NCBI GenBank assembly: GCA_015499995.1 | Contig: JADNRV010000062.1 | Location: forward strand, 62,001 to 126,000 | Origin: Flammula alnicola | Taxonomy: Eukaryota > Basidiomycota > Agaricomycetes > Agaricales > Strophariaceae | DNA: 64,000 bases | Direction of reading: 5' to 3' | Shown here: piece after piece, positions 43,265 through 54,669 of the stretch | Position numbering within the stretch: position 1 is the stretch's first letter | Layout: each line of letters begins with the position of its first letter | The notes under the pieces: model-generated | The model's database searches: none | What the model saw: the letters and a program-made list of their open reading frames with translations, nothing else | What the model was told of the DNA's origin: nothing | Translations under genes and position numbers: made by a program

Positions 43265-43820
43265 AGTCCTCACCAGTCATGACATCGACCAGCTCGTTCA
43301 TGATGGCATGTTGCCGACAACGATAAATTTGCATTTAGGGGCCGTCGGTCATGTCTTTGGCATTTTCGGAGGTGTTGTTTACAAAATTGCGCCTGAGAAA
43401 AAAGTAGATTATGAAACGATGGCTTTATGAAAGTCATTGCAAGTCGACATACTAACCGCTGTCCCAAAGCGCAAGCCTTGGGAAGAGCACATGGGCAAGC
43501 AAGAATCCAGCAAGATTCTTGGTAGATTCGTCCGCATTTTTGTAAAACCTTCATGCCGTCTAATATCGCAAAAGGAAGTCAAGAATTCGCCACGGGTTGA
43601 TGAGCCTGAATACACACCACTCTCGTTTTAGGTCCGCCAGGGCGCACAATAATGCGTATGCATGCAAGCAGATATATCATATATACAGGGCATGGAATGT
43701 GCGCAAGGACGTAGCCATTCATATGGCCGTCAACTCCAGATGGCACACGCAACGTCTTCGCTATCGCTGACAAACGGTGGGTCAGCACCCTCACGGAGCT
43801 TGTAAACAGCGACAAGACTG
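43265..43820 (-). pseudogene. Remnant of gene family X, copy 3
   Basis: It contains GRQHAIMNELVDVMTG at the donor near 43,272, and further right a segment with VPSGVDGHMNGYVL near 43,735. Stops and shifts occur between. It matches copy 2 along its length and is followed, like copy 2, by the short repeat S. Confidence 0.45.
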
Positions 43821-43828
43821 ACCGTTGG

Positions 43829-43920
43829 AGCAGTCCAATCTGACCACTCTTGAAATGCGGGTGCTCGGGAACGCATCAAGGCAGTGCCGTGCAGGATCGC
43901 GTTGCGGCAAAGTGTGGCTG
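43829..43920. repeat. Dispersed short repeat S, copy 2 (3' truncated)
   Basis: It starts TTGGAGCAGTCCAATCTGAC and matches copy 1 through GGCAGTGCCGTGCAGGAT, then diverges. The flanking DNA also matches copy 1 (GTAAACAG.GACAAGACTGAC just upstream), so this copy was duplicated with gene X rather than inserted independently. Confidence 0.5.
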
Positions 43921-44327
43921 GTGCAGCAGCAGCAGTGCGAGCCTTCTGGTAGACTTGGGCTCCCGCTTGAAGACCACATAATGGCCCATGTCTTCTACGG
44001 CACCTGCGAGGACCTCAAGATCACGAGCCTCGACATCGTCGGAAGGAATGACGAGCCCCGCAGCAAGGGAGGCAATGAAGGAGACCGACAAGATGACTAC
44101 GGAGTTGAAACGCATCTATCCATGAAGGGAACGTTAGCCAAATGCCACCAAGAGATAAGTATCGAATTACATTTGTTGTTTAGAGTTGTTCGGAATTCGA
44201 GCACCAGCTACATTATGCGAAGTAATGAGCAAATGTCGATCCACTGCCAGTGAATAGAGACTGTACCATGCAGCACTGATCCTTCTATGGAGCAACTATC
44301 AACGTGACATATCTATTCTGCAATCCG
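43921..44327. other. No supported gene
   Basis: An open stretch on the minus strand (44115 to about 43,930: MRFNSVVILSVSFIASLAAG...) begins like a signal peptide, but runs into a region with no further coding support. It may be a remnant of a small secreted protein. Confidence 0.35.
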
Positions 44328-44329
44328 TT

Positions 44330-44508
44330 GGAGCAGTCCAATCTGACCGGACGCTCGGAAGGTGGAGCTCGGATACACGTCGAGCACGCCGTGCGGTACT
44401 TATAGCGTCGCAGGCAAAGAGTGAATGCGTCGGACAAGGAGACGCGCTGGCACACAAGACCGTGCACAGCCGCTGATGGAATCTAATCTAATCTATATAA
44501 TCTAGCCG
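44330..44508. repeat. Dispersed short repeat S, copy 3 (full)
   Basis: About 175 bases from TTGGAGCAGTCCAATCTGAC to the tail ATCTAATCTAATCTATATAA. This is the best complete example of the family in the window. Confidence 0.5.
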
Positions 44509-44679
44509 AACGCCATCTCACTGGCACCGTGTTCTCACACATCCTCTCTGCGTATCGATATGTATCGTTTACCCAGCCTGAGTAAACCTTTCTTTTTCAA
44601 CTTTTCGGGGCTTTCCTACCACCGGCAGGGATTGCAATTTCTATTTGAAAAGATGGGTTTGATGCCGCATACCCAATCG

Positions 44680-44940
44680 TCCGAGTCGTCCATTACATTC
44701 CTTCCACGCTAGATTTCTATTCATTGTTTTCTTTACTTTTTGAGTAGGCTGACGCTCTTAATCCTCCTTCAAAGAATATACTCCTTGAGCAGATTGCACA
44801 ACCTGCCACTTTATTGTTGTAACATTAGTATCAGGTCTCAAGGCTGCCGTCCTTCCCATCTTGTTAAATAATCGCACTGCCCTAGTAATCGGCCATGCCG
44901 CTATCTTTGTATCATCTACGGAAGACATCGGAGAAAGTAT
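44680..44940. repeat. Segment duplicated from 39.53-39.79 kb
   Basis: Direct-orientation copy of 39.53-39.79 kb. Together with gene X and repeat S it shows a duplicated block on each side of the Sey1-like gene. Confidence 0.6.
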
Positions 44941-46107
44941 ATCGCCATGAAATGTAGGTATTTTAAATTGTTAGGAATAGAACGCACGTATAACTTTCAT
45001 ATCCTTTTCCACCTTACTCGAGAATCGTGTACCAGTTCCGGCATTTCTTATACCTTCTCAATGGCGTCGAAATTCTGGAGCTTTCTGCCGTGAAAATATG
45101 TACACACTGTCTAAGTTTCTAAGTTATTCCTTCACATGCTGGCCAGGATGACAGCGCCCACCGCTATAAATATGAAGTGTTCTGATTATATCATGATCAG
45201 GTGTTGAAACTATGCTGCATCGGTCTGTTGCGTGGAGCGTTCGAGCACTTGTGTGAGAGGCTCGGAAGAGTTCTAGGTTTGGTCAACCAGTATCGATAGG
45301 TCTAATGAGTTCTTGCTGTCAGCCACTGAGAAAATGCTATGTTTAAATTTCCGTTATCGCCCTCTATCTTGAACTTGAAGTTCCATTCCATTCACATAGA
45401 CATCATGCCATCAAGCCTAGAAGTAACGAGCGCTTAAGTTCTTATAGAGACCACGACATCGGGTCACTCTTAACATTAAAATAACACTGCAATACTTGAT
45501 TGATATCGGCAGCCAAAAGAAAGTCGGCGAGCAAGTCCGTGGTGATTACTATGGCGTTTGTGCTCATGATCTTGATGTTTTGTTGAAGAACTTACATCTG
45601 TTTTTTTCTTTTCAGAGATTAGTTCTGCAGCAACTCTCGGGCTCTGAGAGACACAGGTACTGATATTCGGGATTGTCAGACATCGTGTTTCATAATAACA
45701 CCAAGCATCGAATACTCTCCGGAGTTCGATGACCAAGAAGAAATGATACGATGGGACTTTTGCCCGCTTCATCAGTCAGCCGGATAAACGCCATGCGACG
45801 ATTGGGATTGAAGCAGAAGTTTCTGTTTGTTTCTTATGTCCACGTGAGATAATTCAGGAACATTATTGCTGTCGAAGACTGTCTCCGCCAGCGTCTAACT
45901 ATCAGCCACTGATGAAAATTCTTCCGTATCTCGAAAAAGGTCAAGTAAGGAAGTGCAGCAATCATGATTGGGAATAAAACGAAAAAAAATGAGACGAAGG
46001 GCAGTGTCAGTGACTCAGTTATAAAAGCCAGCTGATTCTCTCAGTAGAATTCAGCAAGAAGTTATTCTCTTCTATCGCTTCAATCAACTCGAACTTATCA
46101 ACACATT
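44941..46107. other. 1.2 kb without a recognised gene
   Basis: An open stretch 45772-45476 on the minus strand has no recognised family. The last 100 bases are the likely promoter of the repeat-protein gene. Confidence 0.4.
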
Positions 46108-48296
46108 ATGCCGCAAAACGCCAATCCTGGTTTTCCACTGTCCGGGTATGTATCCTCGTTCGATATACGCAGCATGAAGTAATAATGATTGTTCGATCAC
46201 CAGGTTCGACGGTAGCGGTATACGTGATCCAAGGCTGGCCAACAATCCTGGGATCAACGCCGGTCTCGCAAACACTGTTGGGGGTATATCTACCTTCGCC
46301 GCCACTGGCCAACGCAGGTATGCGGACACCGAATTCAACCAGGTAGCCTACTTTATTTTGATTCATTGTCCTGAGCAGTGTCATGAATGATGGAGGCATA
46401 AGAATCGGTGCCAATCTCGGTGGAGGTATAGACAACGCACTCACAGGGTAGGCGGCTTTTTTCTGTTGGGCTCGGAACCGCTCTGATGATAACTGGAATA
46501 GTGGCATGATCAACACCGCTGGCGGAATGGTTAACCAATCCTCGAGCTTCTCTCAGAGCATCGAGAGGTAAGCGAACGGTGAAGCGAGTTCAAAGTCAAA
46601 ACATCTTATTTCAACCCTAGTAGCACCCAGTCGTTTGGATATGCCCTAGGCCAGATCCCATGGATGAAATTCAGGGTCATAGCAGAACCAGACATGAACC
46701 TCTTCATGACCGATGAGCGTCTCCAAGCCTTTATCCATTCTATCACCCAGACCACAGTGAGCAGTGTTAGCCAGGAAATTGCGACAGAGTTCAAGGCCAA
46801 GCTCGAGGAGCTCATCTCGAGCATCGACCAGACTGTAGCATCGCGCATGTCGACCGTCACGGCGAGCGTAATTTCGCAAATTACTTCCATTACCAATACG
46901 GGAGGTTTTATGACCGAACCCCTGCCTCTTGCAAACAATGCCGGATTTGGCTTGTCAGGTTTCACTGGTGACTGGGGTCAATGCCGGTGCTGTCGGTGCT
47001 GGCTTTGGACCCGGTGTCATTGATACCAACAGTCATGGTCACAACAACGACAGCGGCGGAAAGCGGCACAAGAAACACAAGCCCGAGTGCCCCAACAAGG
47101 ACGATAAACGTCACTGTGACTGCCCCGATGATCGCGCCGACGACGACGACAACGGCGGAAAGCGGCACAAGAAACATAAGCCCGATTGTCCCAACAAGGA
47201 CGATAAACATCACTGTGATTGCCCCGACGATGACGACAACAACGGCGGAAAGCGACACAAGAAACACAAGCCTGATTGTCCCAACAAGGACGATAAACGT
47301 CACTGTGATTGCCCCGACGATGACGACGACAATGGCGGAAAGCGACGCAAGAAACACAAGCCTGATTGTCCCAACAAGGATGATAAACGTCACTGTGATT
47401 GCCCCGACGATAACGACGACAACGGTGGAAAGCGGCACAAGAAACACATGCCCGATTGTCCCAACAAGGACGACAAACATCACTGCGACTGCCCCGACGG
47501 CAGCTGCCCTCCTCTATTCCCAGATCAGCCACCGGCTACCGCGAGCCCTCCTGACCTCACCAAAGGGTTTTGGATCTGGACCAAAGAAGTTGTGGCCGGA
47601 GGTGGAGTCGTTCCCGGGTGTGCACGCCCCTTCCGCAAGGTTGTCCCCGGCGTGGACTGCCCCGTCAATCGCTTAACGATCGACATCACCTGCGACAATA
47701 TGTACACTCTCTACGTCAACGGCAAGCTGGTCGGTTCCGGAATTGAATTCACGACCCCGCAGCGATACACAGTCAAGTTTGAGGACACCAACAAGGTCGT
47801 CGTCGCAGTGTATGCCGTACAGGATCCTGTGTCACTTGCCCAGGTTGGATTGATTTGCTCCGGGGTGGTGTGGAACAGCCAGGAGAAGAGTCCCAAGGAA
47901 ACACCCTTCATCACCGACGGAACTTGGAAGACCTTCGAGGGTGACAATTTCGACAGGAACTTTATCAAGGAAGACTTCAATGATCAGAGTTGGAAGGACG
48001 CGGTTGTGGAGGGTCCTTATTTGACGGGTCCATGGGCGGGCAAAGTTGCTCCGCCAACTGAGACTGACCAAAACCCCGGATTGAAGAATATCAGGCCCGG
48101 GGCTATTCCTAAGGTTCCTGACGCGCCTGATGCAAAACCCGCTGATGTCATCACCAGCAACGCTGCCAAACTAGCGTCCGCCAATAACGCCGCCAAACCG
48201 GCATCAGTCCAAAACGCCGCCAAACCAACATTAATCCAAAACATCGCCAAACCAGCCTCAGCCCAAAGTTTCAAATCTACGCCAGGTTTTAGGTAA
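46108..48296 (+). CDS. Cys/His/Lys/Asp-rich tandem-repeat protein with C-terminal beta domain
   Basis: Six exons fit in phase: 46108-46145, 46204-46317, 46379-46447, 46502-46567, 46621-46953 and 47033-48296, giving 627 residues. Residues 1-100 are Gly/Asn-rich with repeated patterns (IRIGANLGGGIDNALTG, GMINTAGGMVN). Residues about 110-190 form an alpha-helical, possibly coiled region. Residues about 215-367 are five repeats (KRHKKHKPDCPNKDDKHH, CDCPDD). From about 385 a beta-sandwich-like domain follows (FWIWTKE, YTLYVNGKLVGSG), similar in words to carbohydrate-binding modules of rhamnosidases. No signal peptide is seen. Function unknown; metal binding or matrix adhesion are guesses. Confidence 0.7.
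47055..47513 (+). repeat. Five in-frame 90-99-base coding repeats
   Basis: GGCGGAAAG-type unit starts lie at 47055, 47154, 47244, 47334 and 47424, so spacing is 99, 90, 90 and 90 bases. Each unit codes a block of basic residues, C-P-N-K-D-D, H-C-D-C-P, then Asp runs. The antisense strand is also open across it, a by-product of the codon pattern. Confidence 0.85.
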
Positions 48297-49168
48297 AGGT
48301 TCGAAAGTGAAAACGAGAGGCCTGTGATCTGCTTACGCAAGTCCTGCAGATAATTTGCTTCTACCCAAGAAAAATAGGCTCCTAGGTTTCTCTATACGTG
48401 TGTCATAAATCGTTCGTGATTTGTACATATGGACAATTTTGATATAAATACCTTTGACTTCGAAATTGCGAGGGACGAGGAGCCTCACTCGATGCAAATG
48501 GCAATCTGGATGAAGCAAAATCAAGTCAAGGAACCGGACGAGAATCTGAATGAATAAAAAGGCAGAGTGGAAGGAATACTTAGCCACGCACAAGGAAAAG
48601 AAAAGAGGGGTGTAACGACATGCTTAGGCCCAATCAAATCTTCTTCAAAGAAAATGAACGCAATACATGTGAAATGATACTGAACGCCAACCGCCAAGGG
48701 AGAAAGCTGAACACTAGAAACATAAACCGAAGAATGACACTCACAGAAGAGACCGTGATGCCACAATTCATCTTGGCCTAGTCATCCATCCATACGCTGC
48801 GCCGCAACTCCTTGCGAACAGTGACACATGTCCTGGAGAAAAGTATCAGCGCTCTCGAGAGCCGAAACTAGAAAAGTAATAGAAAAGATACTGGGATCCA
48901 TGAGCAAAATTTTGCTCTCGAGTAACATCGGGCAACCTGAAAGTGTCAACTCGAACGAAGATCTTCTGAGGCCCAACGTATTCAAGGAGGACCAGACCTA
49001 CCAGAGAACCTCTGTTGCGAGCATATCCGTCTGTACTAAAGATTTAGCATCCAAGTCCGTCAGATTCCCGTGAAGATTAGGAAAAGGCCACCAGAGCCCA
49101 CCAGCGCGTCAATGGTTAAACAAGAATGGATGGCAGGTGCTAAATGAAGAAAGTGACCAGTGATGAGA
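48297..49168. other. No supported gene
   Basis: Open stretches on both strands around 48.5-49.07 kb (for example minus 48985-48782, MNTLGLRRSSFELTLSGCPM) are short and unrecognised. Confidence 0.35.
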
Positions 49169-49370
49169 TAAAGCAGCCCTATCTGACCGCTCTCGGGGCG
49201 CGAGTGCTCGCGAACACGTCAAGACAGTGCCGTGGGGTATGGCGTCGTAGGCAAAGGTTGGTTGAATTATTATTCCGTATCGAGCCAGATCGAGGAGCCG
49301 CGCGGGATACACATGCAAAGCCACGTGACGCTGAATCTAATCTAATCTGCGCGACGCCAGATCCACGACT
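49169..49370. repeat. Dispersed short repeat S, copy 4
   Basis: A diverged copy starting AAAGCAGCCCTATCTGACC, with GTCAAGACAGTGCCGTG in the middle and the tail ATCTAATCTAATCTG. Confidence 0.45.
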
Positions 49371-49624
49371 ATAGTGCAATTTGAATGGGAGTACAACTTC
49401 AAGAGGCCTCGAAGCCACGAATTGATTTGCGGTCGATGATGGGGTGTAGAAATAAGGTCGTTGGATGATGCAGGCAAATGATACCAAGTTCTAGATAAAA
49501 ATACAAGTCGAGAGATTAAGCAAGTACTACGCAGCACGAAATATATAGTTCCGGAAAGAGAGACAGAGAGCCGACTGTACGAATGCGACAAAGGTGGTAG
49601 ACACAAACGCCGAACAGACGCCCC

Positions 49625-50816
49625 TTACTCGCTTTTGACCCTTTCATACGCGCCTCTGTTGTCCTTGTCCTTACCCACTGACGCACTCGCCGAACCCCAA
49701 CCGCCAAACCAGCTCGTAGTCTTACCGCCCTGCACGCTTTCCCTAGCAACAAACCCGCCCACGAAGTCTTCATCCACCTCATAGCCCTCCACCTCCCCCC
49801 CTTTGATCTCCTCAAACTTTCCAGACATCGTACGCTCCCTGATTACGGACACAGAGGAATCCGAAGACGAGGGCGTCAAGGAAGACGGACTCGCACGAGC
49901 CGGGTTATTTGCAGGAGGGATGGGTATCGGCATAGGGATAGACGATGTGGAGGCGAGGGCGGCGAGTTCAGCTTCGAGCTGACGGCGTCTTTCCCCCGGG
50001 TCAAGCGCAAGATTGGTGTTTGCGTTGTTTGAGCGACCCGTAGCTACGCCAGGCGTGCCCGAAGGCAAGGTCGCCGCCGCAGTCTGCTTCAGCAGCGCAG
50101 TCCCACCTGCGATAATCCCCGGCCCGTACGAGGTCCACAGCGAGGACAACAGCTGCGTGGGCCCTGCGGCGGGGTTGGCCATCGTAGGCGGAGTCTGGCC
50201 TTGGGAGCCGACTCCAGCACCGGTCCCTCCGACACCCGCGAATGCGCCCTCCCCTCCTGGGGCCAGGGCACCGATCAAAGCCGCCCAGAGCGCTCTGGCT
50301 TTCTCCTGGAGGAAGCGGTACACTCGCCCGCGCACTTCCGCGATGGCCATGTCGATTTGCTGCTCGTGGGTGGCGAAGAAGGGGCGCAGGTGCACCGTGT
50401 ATATGTATGTGGCCCCTTGCGTCTGTGGAAGGGCGAGATAGAGAAGGAAAATGGCTTTGAAAGTCGTGTACAGCGGTATCCTAGGTGGAAATTCAGCTCT
50501 TTTTTTCGACAACCAGAAGTAGTTGAGATGGACGCACCAGGATACGAGCCATTCCGCTAAGTATTCCACCCCGACGATGCAACCCAGTACGGACCAATAC
50601 ATGAGCCACCGTTCCAACTCTGCCTCCGATGCAGGTCGTTGGCTAAGAGTCTTGTATGATGCATAGCCGGGATACAGGAAAGCAGCCAGCGCACTGTTGA
50701 ATATCGGAGTGTCGCCGAGGTGAAAGAAAGTTCAAAGTGCTGCTGGTCGGGATCAATATCTTGAACGGAGAGGTTTGGGCCCACCTGACTATGCGTGACG
50801 TGAAAGAGAACAACAT
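49625..50816 (-). CDS. HVA22/REEP (TB2/DP1) family membrane-shaping protein
   Basis: Three exons fit in phase: 50816-50785, 50693-50538 and 50480-49625, giving 347 residues. The spliced start MLFSFTSRIVSALAAFLYPG and YASYKTLSQR, LERWLMYWSVLGCI, FLLYLALPQTQGATYIY are hallmarks of the family, with two hydrophobic hairpins in the first 110 residues. The long C-terminus is disordered, rich in Ala, Pro, Ser and Gly, and ends in a Trp/Gly-containing segment and a charged tail. Family knowledge: such proteins (Yop1, REEP5) insert as wedges into ER tubules and bend membranes; the tail is a fungal extension. A Sey1-type GTPase lies 7 kb away, but no co-regulation is implied. Confidence 0.9.
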
Positions 50817-51299
50817 TTGATGGATTGAATCTCTCGAGACTATTCACAGTGTATACCCAGAAATTTCCTTTGAGATTTGGGCAAGTACCGCCGCTGATGT
50901 CTTTCAACCTGGATCGATTTACAGATCAGGTGGATTTGAAGTTACTGCTCGTAGTGTAACCAGAACCCGAGAACTTGAAGATCGATAGAATCAGGTAGAA
51001 GAGAGACAAAAATGAAAGAAGAGTAGGGTCAGTACGTATGAGAGAAGTGGTTGAGATATTTGTAAGTAGAGAACCGAGTCCGCGTGTTCCAGTTAAAGAC
51101 ATGCTCGGGTGGGTTACGTAACTACGGTGCTGCGCCGGTGAGATTTGTGACTTACTTTCTCTTGACTTTTCCTTGCTTTCAACTTGCATCTAACTTGCGT
51201 CGGTCTTAGCTTGATCTTCTGTTCAAATCAGTCAACCCAATACGTTGACTTTAGTCAAGCTCGGAGACTGGTTGAGAGACAACGATACAACGGCAACAA
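50817..51299. other. Upstream region of the HVA22/REEP gene
   Basis: An open stretch on the minus strand (51189-50926, MSLTGTRGLGSLLTN near 51,100) cannot be joined in phase to the gene and is probably chance. No other feature. Confidence 0.4.
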
Positions 51300-52570
51300 T
51301 TGAAACCCCGTCTCGACCAACTTTTGAAGAACAATGATCCACCATCGGAGGGGATAATCCATGAAGTTCAGGAATTACTAGCAAAACCGTCGAAAGAGCT
51401 CTCGGAGACTGAAGCATAAATCCAACATCTCGAGACGCAGCTCGAAGCACTCAAGAAGAAGTGTCGTCGCCTGCGGAAATCTACAGATGAATATGCCCGA
51501 TATTGTCACCTGCTCGCTCTCTCCCATCCGACGTACTGCACGAGATCTTCTATCACTGTCTCCCGACCCACCGTAACCTAATTATCAGCGCCTCGGAGGC
51601 CCCAATTCTGCTCACCCATATATGCGGCAGCTGGAGATGCATCGCGCTCGATTCTCCTCGTATTTGGGCGAAATTATACATCCCAATCCAGGGGAACTTC
51701 CGCCAATAAAAGTTCTGGACTGGTTTTCGGGAAAATCTTTAATTTTCTGGTAATGGAGTTCGCGCAGAACATACGGACCCGCTACAATGGCTATCCCGCT
51801 CTGGAACCTGCCCTTTAGCTCTATCGATCTCATTCTTGCTCTGGACATCAAGTTATCAACCGGGAAGGGCCACCTTCTGCCAAGGATCTCCCAGATGAAT
51901 TATTTCAGATAGTCCTGTCGTTCTGCGATCGTTGGAGCGTTGACATACTTGGAAGGCCCCATTTTTTTGGACAAAACCCAGTGGCGGTTTATGGACAATC
52001 GACCACCCAATCAAATTATTGGGGGCTCCGAAACTCAAGGAACTTTCTTTGAACGCTCCCAGGTTCACGACGGATATTCCAAACCGCCTCATTACTCCCC
52101 TTTCGTCCTGGAATCGGCGTCTCGATCTCTGCATCGAGTCACTGGCATAGAGCTTGTGTTCCTGCTCAATCAATGTCCAAGTCTCATTTCTTTCACACTC
52201 AGGTACTCGCGTATCATTTTGAGTTACGAATTCTCAGAGTCAGAGCTCGCCTTCAGGAGGGGTTATCGATTATTCTTCTGTTCCTGTGCTGAGCAGCGGT
52301 CTTTTTCGCTCTATCAAAGCTCTTTCGCTGGCGAACGTTGCATACTCGAAGGCCAGCAATTCCATATATTCATTTCCTGTCCTTCCTTTCACTTCCCTTC
52401 TTGAACGCTCAACAGCAGCCAGGAAATTGGTCATTGAAGTGCCTGCTGGCGTCTTTTCCGATGTCATAACATGCCTCCGAACAGCCGTCCCTCTCGCTCA
52501 CCTGGTCCTTGGCCAAAGTTGCGAAGCACGACGGCTCAGACAAATTCTCCTCCAATTCAGAACAACTTGA
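51300..52570 (+). pseudogene. F-box-like pseudogene, copy D
   Basis: It retains the coiled coil (ELSETEA, then TAA), the F-box (LPSDVLHEIFYHCLP), ICGSWRCIAL and IWAKLYIPI, then a stop at 51,709. Further matches to copies A-C follow in shifting frames (FTSLLERSTAARKL, CLRTAVPLAHLVLGQS). Many stops and shifts: old decay. It is the most degraded of the four copies and ends against the permease remnant on the other strand. Confidence 0.85.
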
Positions 52571-52599
52571 AGACAATGAGGACCCTCCAACGAATGATT

Positions 52600-53260
52600 T
52601 ATTCGAGAACCCAGCGACAATAAGGTCTCGAAAATAAGGACGAACCACCGAGAGCACATTCCCCAAAGCAGAAAGTACGACGAAGCTATCCAGCACTCTC
52701 TCGATTCTCGTTCTCCACACGTTCTTGAACAAGAGCGCAGCGACGAGTCTTCCTGATCCAGGTATCTCCTCTTTGCTCGCAGCGGCGAAATAGGCGACAT
52801 TACATGGAAGACAGAAGACGGTAGCAGTGACTATAGCGAGCGGGCCTGCGATGGGCAGCGTCCGACCTGGGTTGTGCATCTCTGATACTTAGCAGATAGA
52901 TGGCGTTGCTGAAGCCGACGTAGGCCCAGATAACCTTGAGTAAACCATCAGTGGGGCAGCACCAGGTTTAGAGAGACGCGACATACGTTATACAGACACG
53001 CCACTGTCACACGCGCAAAGGACCGGTCTTCGAACCCGCCAATATCCGTTCCCAGCTGTCGAAATTTCCCGGGCATTCGACACCCTGTTGCAATGTCCCG
53101 GTGAGGGCAACAAACCCAGCTCCGACAACGATAACGAGTATCCCGATTTTTAAGAAGCCGCACTGGCGAAAGTAGCGATTCCGATGGTGTGAGGTGAGAC
53201 AAGATAGGTGCAGGGTGTATTCCAGTGCGTTTTCGGCGGCATAACAAAACGCGATCATCC
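52600..53260 (-). pseudogene. Amino acid permease fragment (APC/MUP1-like)
   Basis: Minus-strand segments read LKIGILVIVVGAGFVALTG, then (after an intron-like gap) LLKVIWAYVGFSNAIYLL, then, in another frame, MHNPGRTLPIAGPLAIVTAT and LDSFVVLSALGNVLSV. These are consecutive middle helices of high-affinity methionine-type permeases. N- and C-terminal thirds are missing and at least one shift is present near 52,890. The break joins the F-box pseudogene near 52.6 kb, suggesting a rearrangement point. Confidence 0.7.
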
Positions 53261-54669
53261 AACTTCGCGTTCCAACTTTGTAAAATCGGAGGCGAAGTTG
53301 ACACCGAAGTTGGAAGCCAAGTTGGGCCGAAGTTGGAAGCCGTGAATCATCCTACTAGGTCGGTTGACGTACCGAGCGTCCAGCTGTGGTCTGTTACGAG
53401 GAACAAAGAATGTAAATGCCCACCCAATACAGACCCTTTGATTGCTATACGTATTAATGTCGAGTAAATATGCCACTTCCATCGGCAGCGAGAAAATAAA
53501 CCTGATATTGGTTACACGTGAAAGGCGGGATTGAAGAGACTATCTGGCGCATGCTTCAAATTCAGTTTGTCTTCCACCGTAGCCTATAGAACTTAGAAAT
53601 ACATGATTAGTATGCATTGAAAGCCTGCACGTTATTCGTTTCGACAAGGTGGGTCCCGCTGACTGGTGCTCCGCGTAGACAGCCTGAATTTGACCGATAT
53701 GAAAGGAGATGTAACAAGGACGTAACAAGTGCGTTTGTTCGATATTAATCGACTGTCAGAATAGTTCAAAGAAACGGGACGAGTTGATGAAAGATCGGCG
53801 GTGCACGGCACAACGTGCCATTTGCTATTTTAGGGTTCATGTGACAGTGGCGCATATCCGACCGTACGAATTTGGGTCCATTCAGTTATGGCCCATGGGG
53901 TGATAGATACACACAACTCAACCGCATCGTTGGATGGTGTGCCCTTAAGCATCCTTCATGTTATTAATTTACACCCGGTTCTTCCAGTATGACAGTGAGA
54001 TCAGGTCACACCGTCGAGTAGATTAGATAGCGCAGGTCACATCAGCACGTGCATGTTCATGGCCGTATGATAATGTAGATGCCAGCGAGCGCGTAGGCTG
54101 AATCGATTCTTGTCTTTCGCCATCGCCTGCGACGCTATCCGCACGGCTTCCCAGCTCGACGCACATCTTCGGCGAGCATATCCGAGAGCAGGTCAGATTG
54201 GCCTGCTCCACCAGCGCCTTGTGTCCCTGCCTTGACGTCATATTTTCTCGCACTGGTGGTCTCCCGAATTGTCCCATGAACAATTGCGAAGCGCTTGATA
54301 TTTTGAGGACCCTGGTCATGGTGTCGACAAGTATCCTGACCTTTTTGACATCGTCTATGGAAGCTGTCGACGGAGATGAAATATCATTTACTTACATTGG
54401 AACACAACAAAGACCTAGGCAATCACCTGCTGTTTTTTACAATGTTTTCATTACACATTCCGGCTGCCAATGCGGTTACCCCATAACACTCAGAAATCTA
54501 GTCTTACAGGAACCGAACATGCTCATTGCACCGACCAGACAACGAGACACGTAATAAGCTTGGAGACTTCGTATTTATACCAGCTCTCCGCGATCTCATT
54601 ATCCAACTGTTTACAGCCCTTCGTAAGCCAACTTCAAAACCCTCTTGCTAGGCAAACTTCTCCAACAAC
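53261..54669. other. 1.4 kb without a recognised gene
   Basis: A small repeat of GAAGTTGGAAGCC words lies at 53,296-53,340. Open stretches at 54.0-54.55 kb on both strands are unrecognised. The end is the promoter side of the metalloprotease gene. Confidence 0.4.

Noticed and set aside
44285..44467. 60-codon minus-strand frame (MHGLVCQRVSLSDAFTLCLR...)
   Set aside because: It lies entirely in repeat S copy 3 and is not open in other copies.
46962..47532. Open antisense and alternative-frame stretches across the CPNKDDK repeats
   Set aside because: They mirror the 90-base repeat and are hydrophobic or Thr-rich only because of codon periodicity.
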